Source: Oenococcus oeni DSM 20252 = AWRIB129
GTDB taxonomy: Bacteria > Bacillota > Bacilli > Lactobacillales > Lactobacillaceae
Assembly: GCF_000372485.1 (NCBI RefSeq)
Contig: NZ_AQVA01000002.1
Span: 23,655-87,654 of the forward strand
DNA: 64,000 bases
Direction: 5' to 3'
Position numbers and translations under genes: made by a program. This document shows positions 45,667 to 56,295 of the stretch, piece after piece. Positions within the stretch are counted from its first letter, which is position 1. Every line of letters starts with the position of its first letter. The notes beneath the pieces were generated by a model. That model searched no databases, was not told the DNA's origin, and saw only the letters and a program-made list of their open reading frames with translations.

Positions 45667-46716
45667 ATGGTTGACGCGTATTCTCTCGCCGGTGTCGATA
45701 TTCAGGCCGGTAATCAGGCAGTCAAAAAAATGTCGACAGCTGTTAAATCGACTTATAACGACCAGGTTCTCGCCGGTGTTGGCGGTTTTGCTTCTCTTTT
45801 CAAGTTTCCGGGAGGATATAGTAAACCAGTTTTGGTTTCCGGAACAGATGGTGTCGGTTCGAAACTTTTATTGGCTCAAGCCGCTAATGAACACCAATCA
45901 ATTGGTCAGGATTTAGTTGCAATGGTTGTAAACGATCTGTTGGCTCAAGGCGCTAAACCACTTTTTATGCTTGATTACATTGGTATTGACAAAGTTTCAT
46001 CGGATAAAGTGGCCGAAATTGTTAGCGGAATTGCCAAAGCCTGTCGACAGTCAAAAATGGCTTTAATTGGCGGCGAAACGGCCGAACTTCCCGACATGTA
46101 TTTTAAAGACGAATATGATCTAGCTGCTTTTGCAGTTGGTGTTGTCGAAGAAGATAAAATTTTAAATGGCAATCGACTTCAGGTTGGAGACACGCTGCTT
46201 GGAATAGCTTCAAATGGTCTGCATTCCAACGGTTACAGTTTGGTTAGAAATTTATTGCTCACTCGGGCAAAAAAGACTTGGAGTCAATTAGATGATTCTT
46301 TACAAAAGGAATTATTAAGACCCACTCGTATTTATGCAGCATCGCTGATTCCGCTCTTGAATAACAACAAAATCCATGCACTGTCGCATATTACCGGCGG
46401 CGGCCTTCTGGAAAATGTTCCGCGAATGTTGAGCAACCAAACAGCTGTCGAAATTAATTGGGGTAGTTGGCCGATTCCGGAAATTTTTCAGAGACTGCAG
46501 GAAACCGGTAAACTTTCTAACCACGAAATGCTGGAAACATTCAATTTGGGTATCGGAATGGTTGCCGCTGTTTCGGCTGACGAATCTGCTGAAATAATGA
46601 ACCAACTTAAAAAAAGTGGTGAAAAAGTCTATCAAATCGGAAAAGTTGTTTCCCGAGCAAAGAGTCAGCAAATAATCAATTTTAACGGAAACGAACCATG
46701 GAAAGAAAAAGCATGA
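45667..46716 (+). CDS. purM: AIR synthetase (phosphoribosylformylglycinamidine cyclo-ligase)
   Basis: 349 aa from ATG 45667, one base after the purF stop, with AGGAAAGG upstream. The same frame is open for 165 nt inside purF, but that part is not coding. YSLAGVDIQAGNQAVKKM, SGTDGVGSKLLLA near residue 60, ALIGGETAELPDMY near 130 and ITGGGLLENVPRML near 245 are PurM blocks. It closes the imidazole ring to give AIR. Confidence 0.96.
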   Translation: MVDAYSLAGVDIQAGNQAVKKMSTAVKSTYNDQVLAGVGGFASLFKFPGGYSKPVLVSGTDGVGSKLLLAQAANEHQSIGQDLVAMVVNDLLAQGAKPLFMLDYIGIDKVSSDKVAEIVSGIAKACRQSKMALIGGETAELPDMYFKDEYDLAAFAVGVVEEDKILNGNRLQVGDTLLGIASNGLHSNGYSLVRNLLLTRAKKTWSQLDDSLQKELLRPTRIYAASLIPLLNNNKIHALSHITGGGLLENVPRMLSNQTAVEINWGSWPIPEIFQRLQETGKLSNHEMLETFNLGIGMVAAVSADESAEIMNQLKKSGEKVYQIGKVVSRAKSQQIINFNGNEPWKEKA

Positions 46717-47300
46717 ATCCGATTAGACTAGCCGTTTTTGCCTCCGGAAACGGAACGAATTTTACGGCTCTCGTTAATTATGCGAAAAAACAATTGCCGA
46801 ACGTAGAAATCGTTCGTCTGATTGTTGATCATAAGTATGCTTTTGTTGTTCAGCGAGCAAAAAAACTTGAAATACCCTCGACTTATATTGATTATCGAAA
46901 GTTTAAAGACAAGGCCGCTGCCGAAACTGAAATTATTGGCCGCTTAAAAGAAGATCAGGTTAGTGGGATTCTGCTTGCCGGTTTTATGCGAATTATTGGT
47001 CCGGATTTATTATTGGCCTTTCCAAACAGAATTATCAACATTCATCCGGCTCTTTTACCAAGTTTTCCAGGTCGCCATGGAATTGAAGATGCATTTGAGT
47101 ATGGTGTCAAAGTAACTGGGGTAACAATTCACTATGTTGATAATGGAGTCGACTCGGGGGAAATAATTGCTCAAGCCCCTGTGAGAATAAAAGAAAGCGA
47201 CAATTTGGAAAGTTTGGAAAAAAGAATTCATCGATTGGAACACAGATTATATCCGCAAACGTTAAGGCAACTAATTAAAAAAGGAGTTTTCACAGTATGA
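46713..47300 (+). CDS. purN: Phosphoribosylglycinamide formyltransferase
   Basis: 195 aa from ATG 46713 (ATGA overlap with purM, GGAAAG upstream); an ATG at 46698 is possible. [19 protein letters not shown] at the N-terminus, catalytic block [36 protein letters not shown] near residue 110 with the essential Asn-His-Asp. Uses 10-formyl-THF to formylate GAR. Confidence 0.95.
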   Translation: MNPIRLAVFASGNGTNFTALVNYAKKQLPNVEIVRLIVDHKYAFVVQRAKKLEIPSTYIDYRKFKDKAAAETEIIGRLKEDQVSGILLAGFMRIIGPDLLLAFPNRIINIHPALLPSFPGRHGIEDAFEYGVKVTGVTIHYVDNGVDSGEIIAQAPVRIKESDNLESLEKRIHRLEHRLYPQTLRQLIKKGVFTV

Positions 47301-48826
47301 AAAGAGCATTGCTAAGTGTGTCCGATAAAAGAGGCTTGATTGATTTTGCCAAGGGCCTGATTAAAAATAATTACGAAATAATTTCGACCGGTGGAACTTT
47401 AAAATTTTTGACGGAGGCTGGTGTTAAAGCGAAGGCCGTTGAAGAAATTACCGGTTTTCCCGAGATATTGAATGGAAGAGTAAAAACACTTCATCCAAAA
47501 ATTCATGCCGCATTACTTGCCAAAAGAGAAAATTCCGAACATATGAAGACTTTGGAGGAACACCAGATTACGCCGATTGATTTACTGGCAGTTAATCTTT
47601 ACCCTTTTAAGGAAACGATTGAAAAAAAGGATGTTTCCTATGACCAAGCAATTGAAAATATCGACATTGGCGGACCGTCGATGCTTCGTTCTGCCGCTAA
47701 AAATGCTCGAGATGTAATTGTTGTTGTCGATCCGGATGATTACGATTCAATATTAAAAGCAATTGCAAACGACGATCTTAGTCATGACTTTCGACGACAT
47801 TTACAAGCAAAAACTTTTCGTCATACGGCAGCTTACGATGCCTTGATTGCCGATTATCTTTCCAAAGAAGAATATCCAGAAAAGTTAACGGTAACTTATG
47901 ACAAAGACTTCGATTTGCGTTATGGTGAAAATCCTAATCAGACCGCAGCCGTTTATGCCGATGCCATTCCGAAAGCTTATTCGATTCTGCAGGCGAAAAT
48001 TCTTCACGGCAAGAAGTTGAGTTACAACAATATTAAAGATGCCGATGCCGCTTTAAGGACGATTGCCGATTTTCAAGATCAACCGACAGTTGTGACCTTA
48101 AAGCACATGAACCCGGCTGGGATTGGCCAGGCAATCACAATTGAAAAGGCCTGGGACAAAGCTTTTTATGCTGACGATATTTCTATTTTCGGTGGAATAG
48201 TTGTTTTAAACCGGGAAGTCGATTTAGCCACTGCACAAAAAATGCACACAATTTTTCTTGAAATTATCATTGCACCAGGTTTTAGCGAGGAAGCTTATCA
48301 AATTTTGGCAAAAAAGAAAAACTTACGTTTATTGACCGTAGCTATGACCAACACATTACCAAAAGAACTGGAGCTTACTTCAGTTCTCGGCGGAGCAGTT
48401 GTTCAAGAAATGGATAGATTAGTTGAAAACGCTGCTGATTTTGAGGTCGTTTCATCTGCTAAACCGACCGATGAGCAGTTGGAAGCCTTGGTATTTGCTC
48501 AAAAAGCCGTTAAACATGTTAAATCGAATGCGATTTTAATTGCTGCACAAGGTCAAACATTGGGCATTGGTGCCGGTCAGCCAAATCGAATCGATTCGGT
48601 TAAAATTGCCTTCAAACATGCAGAAGCCAAAAAGAATTTTGATCAGGCCGTTTTGGCTTCGGATGCTTTTTTTCCAATGGACGATTCGGTCGAATTTGCC
48701 GCTGAGCATGGAATTAAAGCGATCGTTGAACCAGGTGGATCGATCAAGGACAAAGATTCGATTGCGATGGCAGATAAACTTGGCGTGGTTTTGGTTTTCT
48801 CACATAATCGTCATTTTAGACATTAA
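47297..48826 (+). CDS. purH: Bifunctional AICAR transformylase / IMP cyclohydrolase
   Basis: 509 aa. The N-terminal MGS-like IMP cyclohydrolase domain ([53 protein letters not shown]) is joined to the transformylase domain ([17 protein letters not shown] near residue 205, [10 protein letters not shown] near 270). It performs the last two steps to IMP. Overlaps purN by ATGA with AAGGAG upstream. Confidence 0.97.
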   Translation: MKRALLSVSDKRGLIDFAKGLIKNNYEIISTGGTLKFLTEAGVKAKAVEEITGFPEILNGRVKTLHPKIHAALLAKRENSEHMKTLEEHQITPIDLLAVNLYPFKETIEKKDVSYDQAIENIDIGGPSMLRSAAKNARDVIVVVDPDDYDSILKAIANDDLSHDFRRHLQAKTFRHTAAYDALIADYLSKEEYPEKLTVTYDKDFDLRYGENPNQTAAVYADAIPKAYSILQAKILHGKKLSYNNIKDADAALRTIADFQDQPTVVTLKHMNPAGIGQAITIEKAWDKAFYADDISIFGGIVVLNREVDLATAQKMHTIFLEIIIAPGFSEEAYQILAKKKNLRLLTVAMTNTLPKELELTSVLGGAVVQEMDRLVENAADFEVVSSAKPTDEQLEALVFAQKAVKHVKSNAILIAAQGQTLGIGAGQPNRIDSVKIAFKHAEAKKNFDQAVLASDAFFPMDDSVEFAAEHGIKAIVEPGGSIKDKDSIAMADKLGVVLVFSHNRHFRH

Positions 48827-48838
48827 GGATGATGGAAA

Positions 48839-50110
48839 ATGGCTAAGGTTTTAATTATTGGTGCTGGTGCGCGTGAACACATTTTGGCAAAGACTTTCTT
48901 TAAAAGCCCTCAAGTCGATCAGGTTTTTGTTGCTCCCGGCAACGAGGGGATGATTGAAGAACGAATTAAGATTGTCCCGATTAATATCGATGATCTTAAA
49001 GGGATGGTTGATTTTGCAAAAAAAGAAAATATCGATCTGACTTTTGTTGGCAGTGAGGAACCTTTGGTTCTCGGAATTGTTGATGAATTCAAGAAAGCCG
49101 GCCTAAAGATTTTCGGACCGAATAAAACTGCAGCCCAACTCGAAGGATACAAATCATTTGCGAAATCGATTTTAAAAGAAGCGAATGTTCCAACGGCTGC
49201 TTTTTCGATAGTTCGATCTTTATCAGAAGCACGGAGAGCTCTTGTTAAACACGATTTTCCAGTTGTCTTCAAACTTGACGGATTGGCTGCCGGAAAAGGT
49301 GTTTCGGTTATTTCTTCTTGTAAGCAGGCGGAAGATTATATAGTAAATTTATATAAAAATAATTCAAATACGAAATTGTTGATTGAAGAATTTATGCAGG
49401 GTCCCGAATTCTCACTCTTCAGCTTGGTCGGCAAAAATAATACAGTTGTTCATACACCAATTGCTCAGGATCACAAACGCCGTTTTGATGGCGACAAGGG
49501 TCCAAATACTGGTGGAATGGGGGCCTACAGTCCGGTTGCTCAAATATCTTTCGCGATTATCGAAAAAGTGATTAAATCGATTGTCGAACCAGTCTTAAAA
49601 GTAATGCAGGATAAAGGCAATCCTTTCACCGGTGTTTTGTATACCGGATTGATGCTGACTAAAAGTGGCCCTAAGGTTATCGAGTTTAATGTTCGCTTTG
49701 GCGATCCTGAGGCGCAAGTTGTTCTGCCACAATTAAAAGGTGATTTTTATCAAATGATTATCGATCTGATGGATGGCCGAAAACCCTTGATCGAATGGCA
49801 AAAAAAAGAAATTTATTTGGCTGTTGTGATTGCTGCCCCCGGCTATCCTGATAATGTTGATAAGGGATTTTCAGTTCCGTTATTAGATGATTTGCCGTCG
49901 GATTTACAAATTGATTATGCTGCAGTTAAAAAAGATGGCCATAATTTGATATCTAGTGGTGGTCGGGTGGCCACGATTGTCGGTCATGCAAAAAAAATTC
50001 AATTAGCACAAAAAGATGTTTATTCCTATTTGGATCGAAGCAATTTACAACTTGCCTATCGTCACGACATTGCCAATCAACTAGCAAAATTTGAAAGAGA
50101 TAATCAATAA
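48839..50110 (+). CDS. purD: Phosphoribosylamine--glycine ligase
   Basis: 423 aa ATP-grasp enzyme. VLIIGAGAREHILAKTF at the N-terminus, VFKLDGLAAGKGVSVI near residue 140, HKRRFDGDKGPNTGGMGAYSPV near 215 and IEFNVRFGDPEAQVVLP near 280. It makes GAR from phosphoribosylamine and glycine. Last gene of the IMP segment; the guaB leader follows. Confidence 0.97.
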   Translation: MAKVLIIGAGAREHILAKTFFKSPQVDQVFVAPGNEGMIEERIKIVPINIDDLKGMVDFAKKENIDLTFVGSEEPLVLGIVDEFKKAGLKIFGPNKTAAQLEGYKSFAKSILKEANVPTAAFSIVRSLSEARRALVKHDFPVVFKLDGLAAGKGVSVISSCKQAEDYIVNLYKNNSNTKLLIEEFMQGPEFSLFSLVGKNNTVVHTPIAQDHKRRFDGDKGPNTGGMGAYSPVAQISFAIIEKVIKSIVEPVLKVMQDKGNPFTGVLYTGLMLTKSGPKVIEFNVRFGDPEAQVVLPQLKGDFYQMIIDLMDGRKPLIEWQKKEIYLAVVIAAPGYPDNVDKGFSVPLLDDLPSDLQIDYAAVKKDGHNLISSGGRVATIVGHAKKIQLAQKDVYSYLDRSNLQLAYRHDIANQLAKFERDNQ

Positions 50111-50152
50111 AAATCATTAATTTATTCCAATCTGTTTTCGTCGGAAATAGGC

Positions 50153-50180
50153 TTGCATTTAAACTTATTTCTGGTAAGGT
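50153..50180 (+). promoter_or_regulatory. Candidate promoter of the guaB riboswitch leader
   Basis: TTGCAT (50153-50158), 16 bp, TAAGGT (50175-50180) with TG one base upstream (50172-50173). Predicted +1 is near 50187, directly ahead of the aptamer. Confidence 0.5.
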
Positions 50181-50194
50181 AAATAGCAACCAAG

Positions 50195-50311
50195 CAGGTA
50201 TATCGTCGGATAATGGCTGACAGTTTCTACCCAACACCAATGTTGGACTATCTGTGGATGTCTTTTTGGCGTCTGCAGCGACTTCTTGAAGCTTTCTGCG
50301 GATGCCTTTTT
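50195..50311 (+). promoter_or_regulatory. Purine (guanine-type) riboswitch with terminator platform, upstream of guaB
   Basis: Aptamer 50195-50254: P1 CAGGTA (50195-50200) / TATCTG (50249-50254); P2 GTCGG/CTGAC (50205-50209, 50217-50221) with loop ATAATGG; J2/3 contains the invariant GTTTCTAC (50223-50230); P3 CCAACA/TGTTGG (50231-50236, 50241-50246). C50248 sits at the specificity position, which indicates guanine rather than adenine. L3 is only CCAA, and J1/2 is one base short. Terminator: GGCGTCTGCAG (50268-50278) / CTGCGGATGCC (50296-50306) then TTTTT. Antiterminator: the same left arm can pair with CTGTGGATGTC (50252-50262), which overlaps P1. Confidence 0.88.
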
Positions 50312-50335
50312 GTATAGATAAAGACGAGGATAAAT

Positions 50336-51484
50336 ATGACAGATTTTTCAAATAAATACACTAAACTCGGTTTGACTTTTGACGATGTTTTGCTCATTCC
50401 GGCCAAGTCGGAAGTTACTCCTGATCAGGTACAACTGGGAACCGATTTAACGCCAAGCCTGCATTTGAATATTCCGATTTTAAGTGCAGCAATGGATACA
50501 GTGACCGAAAGTCCAATGGCAATTCAATTGGCTTTGAACGGCGGCTTGGGTGTTATCCACAAAAATATGCTCTTGACCGAGCAAGCTAAAGAAGTATCCA
50601 AGGTTAAACAAGCTGTAATTGATTTTGATAAATATCCGGACGCGGCTACCGATGAATATGGAAGACTAATTGTTGCTGCTGGTGTCGGTGTAACCAACGA
50701 TACCCTTGACCGGGTTAAGGATTTAGTCGAAGCCGGCGCCGATGCAATTATTGTTGATTCTGCCCATGGACATTCAGAAGGCGTATTAAGAAAAATCAGA
50801 GAAATTCGTGAAACATATCCTACCTTAAATATTATTGGTGGCAATATCGCTACCGGAGCTGGCGCTCAGGCTATTTTCGAGGCTGGAGCGGATGTTGCCA
50901 AAGTCGGCATTGGCCCCGGATCGATTTGCACAACCCGGGTGGTTGCTGGTGTCGGTGTTCCCCAAATTACAGCAATTACTGATGCTGCCGAAGTCGCTTC
51001 CAAGTATAAAAAAACAATCATTGCCGATGGCGGCGCTAAGTGGTCTGGAGATATTGTCAAAGCAATTGCGGCTGGCGGAAACGCCGTGATGCTCGGTTCA
51101 ATGCTAGCCGGTACTCAAGAAGCACCTGGCGAAGTGATTGTCGGCGAGGACGGCAACAAATATAAGACCTATCGCGGCATGGGCTCAATGGCCGCGATGC
51201 AAAACGGTTCCAAAGATCGTTATTTCCAAGGTGAAGTCAAAGAGGTCAATAAATTGGTCCCTGAAGGAATTGAAGCTGTGACTGCTTATAAGGGAACAGT
51301 CGACCATGTTATTTTTGAAGATTTGGGCGGTTTGAGGGCCGGAATGGGTTATACCGGATCAGCTACTATTAAGGATTTAATTGAAAACGCTCAATTCGTC
51401 AGAATTACTAATGCTGGTTTGGTTGAATCTCATCCTCATGATGTTCATATAACCAAGCAAGCTCCAAATTATGTTCGCGTATGA
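50336..51484 (+). CDS. guaB: IMP dehydrogenase, short form without CBS domains
   Basis: 382 aa. N-terminal [24 protein letters not shown]-type [18 protein letters not shown] near residue 140, catalytic Cys in [21 protein letters not shown] near 195 and the [10 protein letters not shown] flap near 280. The usual 110-120 residue CBS pair after about residue 90 is missing, so the length is about 100 short of the common form; such enzymes are known and active. It oxidises IMP to XMP, the committed step to GMP. GAGGA precedes the ATG. A guanine riboswitch controls it. Confidence 0.96.
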   Translation: MTDFSNKYTKLGLTFDDVLLIPAKSEVTPDQVQLGTDLTPSLHLNIPILSAAMDTVTESPMAIQLALNGGLGVIHKNMLLTEQAKEVSKVKQAVIDFDKYPDAATDEYGRLIVAAGVGVTNDTLDRVKDLVEAGADAIIVDSAHGHSEGVLRKIREIRETYPTLNIIGGNIATGAGAQAIFEAGADVAKVGIGPGSICTTRVVAGVGVPQITAITDAAEVASKYKKTIIADGGAKWSGDIVKAIAAGGNAVMLGSMLAGTQEAPGEVIVGEDGNKYKTYRGMGSMAAMQNGSKDRYFQGEVKEVNKLVPEGIEAVTAYKGTVDHVIFEDLGGLRAGMGYTGSATIKDLIENAQFVRITNAGLVESHPHDVHITKQAPNYVRV

Positions 51485-51512
51485 TAATGTTCGTGTTCTA
51501 ATCGCATATAGT

Positions 51513-51543
51513 AAAACACGTCGAGGACAACGACGTGTTTTTA
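51513..51543 (+). terminator. Rho-independent terminator of guaB
   Basis: AAAACACGTCG (51513-51523) / CGACGTGTTTT (51531-51541) with a 7-nt loop and a T tract. Confidence 0.92.
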
Positions 51544-51571
51544 TTAATATTTAGGAACTTAGGAGAATTTC

Positions 51572-52882
51572 ATGGCGGGAATTGTCGTAGTTGGCTCCCA
51601 ATGGGGAGACGAAGGAAAAGGTAAAATTGTTGATTTATTGTGTCAAACAGCTGATGTAGTCGTTAGATATCAAGGCGGTGACAATGCCGGACATACAGTC
51701 TATCATCAAAACGAGAAATTTGAGTTGTCTTCTTTGCCGGTTGCAATCATTAATCCAAATCATTTAGCAGTAATCGGTAATGGAGAAGTGGTTAATCCAA
51801 AGGCTCTTTTACTGGAAATGAAAATGTTAAGGGAACGTGGTCTTGATATATCCGGATTAAGAATTTCCGATCGGGCTCACGTTATCATGCCTTACCATAT
51901 TGCTCTGGATGCACTTTGTGAGCAGGCTAGTGGCGGAAGAATTGGTACTACCAAAAAAGGAATCGGACCGACTTATGCGGATAAAATCAATCGTCGAGGA
52001 ATTCGGATGGTTGATTTAGTTGATCCAAAATCTTTTGCTGAAGTATTAAAAGAATTTTTACCCGAAAAAAATAATGAAATTACCAAATTATATGGTGGCC
52101 AGGCTTTTGATTTTCAAACGATTTACGATGAATATGTCGAATATGGTCGCCAGTTGGAAAAATATGTGACCGATACAACTGTTTTACTTGATAAATTATC
52201 TCAGGAAGGCAAACGGATTATTTTCGAGGGAGCTCAGGGAATCATGCTTGATATCGATCATGGAACTTATCCATACGTGACTTCCTCAAATCCAGTCGGT
52301 GGAGGTGCGGCCGTTGGCAGCGGAACCGGACCAAATAAAATCAATCAGGTTGTTGGCGTTGTTAAAGCCTATACTTCACGAGTTGGGGAGGGTCCTTTCC
52401 CAACCGAATTGAAAAATGAAATCGGTGATAAAATTCGCGAAACTGGACATGAATACGGTGTGATCACCAAGCGCCCGCGTCGAATCGGTTGGCTTGACGC
52501 AGTGGCCTTACGACATTCTGTTTTGGTTGCTGGAATTACACAATTATCAATCAATTCGCTGGATGTTTTATCTGGATTGAAAGAGATTAAAATCGCGACA
52601 GCCTATAAGGTCGACGGTCGGACCTTGGATCATTTTCCTGCTAACTTGAGAATCCTGGAAAATGCTGTTCCGGTTTATGAAACGATTCCCGGCTGGTCTG
52701 AAGATATAAGCGAAGTTCAGCGCCGCCAGGATTTGCCTGTTAACGCTCAGAATTATTTGAATCGGATTGAGGACTTGTTAAAAACACCAATCTTGGCTTT
52801 TGCCGTTGGACCGCATGCCGAACAAACTCATTTGCTGAAAGACCCTTGGTCGGAAGATAAAGAGGTTTTGCATACAATATGA
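51572..52882 (+). CDS. purA: Adenylosuccinate synthetase
   Basis: 436 aa. [18 protein letters not shown] (GTP site), [39 protein letters not shown] near residue 130 and [24 protein letters not shown] near 220. It joins IMP and aspartate with GTP. GGAGAA is before the ATG. It starts after the guaB terminator with only a short leader, so a promoter lies between, but none is clear to me. Confidence 0.97.
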   Translation: MAGIVVVGSQWGDEGKGKIVDLLCQTADVVVRYQGGDNAGHTVYHQNEKFELSSLPVAIINPNHLAVIGNGEVVNPKALLLEMKMLRERGLDISGLRISDRAHVIMPYHIALDALCEQASGGRIGTTKKGIGPTYADKINRRGIRMVDLVDPKSFAEVLKEFLPEKNNEITKLYGGQAFDFQTIYDEYVEYGRQLEKYVTDTTVLLDKLSQEGKRIIFEGAQGIMLDIDHGTYPYVTSSNPVGGGAAVGSGTGPNKINQVVGVVKAYTSRVGEGPFPTELKNEIGDKIRETGHEYGVITKRPRRIGWLDAVALRHSVLVAGITQLSINSLDVLSGLKEIKIATAYKVDGRTLDHFPANLRILENAVPVYETIPGWSEDISEVQRRQDLPVNAQNYLNRIEDLLKTPILAFAVGPHAEQTHLLKDPWSEDKEVLHTI

Positions 52883-54180
52883 TTGATCGCTATACGAAAG
52901 CTGAAATGGGTGCGATTTGGGAACTGAAAAATCAGTACCAAACTTGGTTGGAAGTCGAAATAGCCGTTGATCAGGCTTGGGCAAATTTTGGTAAAATTCC
53001 CCAAGCCGATGTTGATGCAATTAAAAATAAGGCAACTTTTGATGTCGATCGAATTGCCGAAATCGAAGCAAGGACACATCATGATGTCGTTGCTTTTACT
53101 CGCGATGTTTCCGAATCGCTTGGACCGGAAAAACGTTGGATCCATTTTGGCCTGACTTCGACCGACGTTGTTGATACGGCTCAGGGCCTTCGCTTGAAAC
53201 AAGCCAACAAAATTATTAAAAATGATCTAATTGCTTACTTGGACCAGATTAAAGAAATGGTACTTAAATATAAGACTACTGTCATGATGGGAAGAACACA
53301 TGGCGTTCATGCCGAACCAACAAGCTTTGGCCTGGTTTTGGCTCGTTACTACGAAGAAACCAAACGGAATATCGAGCGTTTTGATCGAGCTTCAAAAGCA
53401 GTTGAGACTGGTAAACTTTCTGGGGCTGTCGGCACCTTTGCCAACGTCCCGATGGAAGTCGAAGAGGACGCTATGAAACAGCTTGGGCTAACGGCCCAGC
53501 CAATTGGATCACAAGTTTTGCCTCGTGATCTTCATGCTGATTATATTAATTGCATCGCTTTGATTGCGACCGGCATTGAAAATTTTGCTACAGAGATTCG
53601 TGGTCTCCAGCGTTCCGAAATACATGAAGTCGAGGAAAATTTCGCGGCTGGTCAGAAAGGTTCTTCGGCGATGCCACATAAAAGAAATCCAATTGGATCG
53701 GAGAACATGACCGGTCTGGCGAGAGTTATTCGCGGGCATATGGAAACAGCTATGGAAAACATTACTTTGTGGCACGAAAGGGATATTTCCCATTCTTCGG
53801 CTGAACGGATAATCCTTCCCGATACGACGATTTTAATTGATTATATGCTTCAGCGTTTTACAAATATTTTAAAGGGCCTGGCTGTTTTTCCGGAAACAAT
53901 GAAAAATAATATGAAAAAAACCTACGGTTTGATTTATTCTCAGCGCTTGCTTTTGAAATTAATCAATGCAGGGATGAGTAGAGAAAAATCTTACGATACT
54001 GTTCAGCCGTTAACCGCTCGTTCCTGGGACGAACATCTCATGTTTAAGGATTTGGTAGAAAAGGATCCACTGATTAGTTCAAAACTCAGTCAAGCGGAAA
54101 TTGATGATGCTTTTGATTATCGATATCATTTAAGAAATGTTGATAAAATTTATGCACGACTGGGATTGGAGGAAGCATGA
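52879..54180 (+). CDS. purB: Adenylosuccinate lyase
   Basis: 433 aa of the fumarase/aspartase superfamily. [20 protein letters not shown] near residue 60, [16 protein letters not shown] near 135 (catalytic His) and the signature [20 protein letters not shown] near 260. It acts twice, in IMP synthesis (SAICAR to AICAR) and in AMP synthesis. In Bacillus purB lies inside the main pur operon; here it stands next to purA, overlapping it by ATGA. Confidence 0.97.
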   Translation: MIDRYTKAEMGAIWELKNQYQTWLEVEIAVDQAWANFGKIPQADVDAIKNKATFDVDRIAEIEARTHHDVVAFTRDVSESLGPEKRWIHFGLTSTDVVDTAQGLRLKQANKIIKNDLIAYLDQIKEMVLKYKTTVMMGRTHGVHAEPTSFGLVLARYYEETKRNIERFDRASKAVETGKLSGAVGTFANVPMEVEEDAMKQLGLTAQPIGSQVLPRDLHADYINCIALIATGIENFATEIRGLQRSEIHEVEENFAAGQKGSSAMPHKRNPIGSENMTGLARVIRGHMETAMENITLWHERDISHSSAERIILPDTTILIDYMLQRFTNILKGLAVFPETMKNNMKKTYGLIYSQRLLLKLINAGMSREKSYDTVQPLTARSWDEHLMFKDLVEKDPLISSKLSQAEIDDAFDYRYHLRNVDKIYARLGLEEA

Positions 54181-54740
54181 ACGCATTAGTTAGTCATCCT
54201 GCCATTAAAGGTGTTTTGGCTACGGAAACCGATATCTCGGCAGTTGTTCAACGGATTGCCGACCAGTTGGATGCCAAGTTTTCTCAATCGAGCCAGCGGC
54301 CTCTGTTTATTTCAGTATTAAAGGGGGCGGCAATTTTTACGACCGACCTGCTGAGAAAAATGACTCTGGATGTGGATCTGGATTATATTGACGTTAAATC
54401 TTATAATCATGCACAATCAACCGGCAATATCCGTGTTACACATGATGTCGATACAGATTTGACTGATCGAGACGTTGTGATTGTTGACGAGATTGTGGAC
54501 ACGGGTCGGACGATGAAATGGCTGACAGATTACTTTAAATTAAAGGGTGCTAGGTCAATTACGACGGTTGTTTTAACGGATAAAAAAGACGCCCGAATTT
54601 TAGATGTCGAGATCGATTTTACCGGTATTCAGGTTCCTAATGAATTTTTGGTTGGCTATGGTATGGATTACAACAGTTATTTTCGTAATCTTCCCGTGAT
54701 TGCAGTTATTGATACAAATAAATTGGATACGATTAAATAA
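54177..54740 (+). CDS. hpt: Hypoxanthine-guanine phosphoribosyltransferase
   Basis: 187 aa. The PRPP-binding motif [18 protein letters not shown] is near residue 98, [17 protein letters not shown] near 43 and the base-binding region [16 protein letters not shown] near 155. It salvages hypoxanthine and guanine. It overlaps purB by ATGA and lies directly before guaA, so salvage and de novo interconversion genes share one transcript. Confidence 0.95.
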   Translation: MNALVSHPAIKGVLATETDISAVVQRIADQLDAKFSQSSQRPLFISVLKGAAIFTTDLLRKMTLDVDLDYIDVKSYNHAQSTGNIRVTHDVDTDLTDRDVVIVDEIVDTGRTMKWLTDYFKLKGARSITTVVLTDKKDARILDVEIDFTGIQVPNEFLVGYGMDYNSYFRNLPVIAVIDTNKLDTIK

Positions 54741-54741
54741 A

Positions 54742-56295
54742 ATGATAGAACTTGAAAAAAAATATGATAAGATCCTTGTCCTTGATTACGGTAGCCAATA
54801 TAATCAGCTGATTACTCGCCGAATTCGCGAGTTTGGTGTTTTTTCAGAACTGAAATCAAGAAAAATGACAATTGATGAAATTAAGGATTATGTTCCAAAA
54901 GCAATAATTCTTTCCGGGGGGCCAAAATCAGTTTATGCCGATGACGCTTTTACGATTGATCCGGAAATTTTTAGATTGGGAATCCCGATTCTTGGTGTTT
55001 GTTACGGCATGCAGTTAATGGCTTATGTTTTGCCTGGCGGAAAGGTTCTTCCTAATGATGGCAACGGCGAATTTGGTCAGGCTGCTCTGCATTTTGATGA
55101 AAATTCGCTTTTGTTTGCTAATACGCCGGAAGGACAGAAAGTACTGATGAGCCACGGAGACTCGGTTGAAGCGGTACCGGAAGGTTTTGTCGTTGCGGCT
55201 AAGACGGATAAAACAAAAATTGCCGCTATTGCCGATGACGATAAGAAACTTTACGGTGCCCAGTTTCATGCCGAGACGACCTTATCCGAGTATGGGAATC
55301 AAATTTTAAAGAATTTTGTTTTTAAAATCGCCCAATGCCAAGCAAATTGGCAAATGAAAGATTTTATCAATGACCAAATTGAGAAGATCCGCACTGAAGT
55401 CGGCAATAAAAAAGTTCTTTTAGGTCTCTCAGGTGGAGTCGACTCTTCCGTAGTGGCTGTTTTACTTCACAAGGCAATTGGCCGGCAATTGACCTGCATT
55501 TTTGTAGATCATGGTTTATTGAGAAAAAATGAGGCCAAACTGGTAATGGAATCATTAGCCGGTAAATTTGGCTTAAACATTATAAAAGTCGATGCTCAAA
55601 AACGTTTTTTGGATAAATTAGAGGGAATCAGCGAACCTGAGCAAAAACGGAAAATTATTGGCAAAGAGTTTATCGAAACCTTTAATGATGAAGCGAAAAA
55701 GCTGGATGGGATTGATTTTTTGGCGCAGGGAACTCTTTATACGGATGTAATTGAATCCGGAACCGATACTGCCCAAACAATTAAGTCGCATCACAACGTT
55801 GGCGGTTTGCCAAAAGAAATGCATTTTAAATTAATCGAACCCCTGCGTACTCTGTTTAAAGACGAGGCCCGTAAACTTGGCGAAGAAATGCAAATGCCAC
55901 ATGCTTTGGTCTGGCGTCAACCATTTCCCGGCCCAGGATTGGCAATTCGAATTTTAGGCGAAATTACAGAAGAAAAGTTGGCTGTTGTGCGTGATTCCGA
56001 TGCGATTTTGCGCGATGAGATTGCCAAAGCCGGTTTAGAAGATTCAGTTTGGCAATACTTTACGATTTTGACCGGTCTGCGCTCGGTCGGTGTCATGGGC
56101 GATGGTCGGACTTATGACTGGACAATTGCGATTCGGGCAATTACTTCCGTCGATGGCATGACAGCTGATTTTGCCAAACTGCCATGGGATCTGCTGGGCA
56201 AAATTTCTGAACGCATTGTCAACGAAGTTGGTCACATCAACCGCGTAGTCTACGACATCACGAGCAAGCCGCCGGCAACGATCGAATGGGAATAA
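54742..56295 (+). CDS. guaA: GMP synthase (glutamine-hydrolysing)
   Basis: 517 aa from ATG 54742, one base after the hpt stop; the frame open upstream lies in hpt. Glutaminase domain: nucleophile Cys in [11 protein letters not shown] near residue 86 and His in [14 protein letters not shown] near 175. ATP pyrophosphatase domain: [20 protein letters not shown] near 230. C-terminal dimerisation domain ends in [11 protein letters not shown]. Converts XMP to GMP. Last gene of the purine block. Confidence 0.97.
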   Translation: MIELEKKYDKILVLDYGSQYNQLITRRIREFGVFSELKSRKMTIDEIKDYVPKAIILSGGPKSVYADDAFTIDPEIFRLGIPILGVCYGMQLMAYVLPGGKVLPNDGNGEFGQAALHFDENSLLFANTPEGQKVLMSHGDSVEAVPEGFVVAAKTDKTKIAAIADDDKKLYGAQFHAETTLSEYGNQILKNFVFKIAQCQANWQMKDFINDQIEKIRTEVGNKKVLLGLSGGVDSSVVAVLLHKAIGRQLTCIFVDHGLLRKNEAKLVMESLAGKFGLNIIKVDAQKRFLDKLEGISEPEQKRKIIGKEFIETFNDEAKKLDGIDFLAQGTLYTDVIESGTDTAQTIKSHHNVGGLPKEMHFKLIEPLRTLFKDEARKLGEEMQMPHALVWRQPFPGPGLAIRILGEITEEKLAVVRDSDAILRDEIAKAGLEDSVWQYFTILTGLRSVGVMGDGRTYDWTIAIRAITSVDGMTADFAKLPWDLLGKISERIVNEVGHINRVVYDITSKPPATIEWE

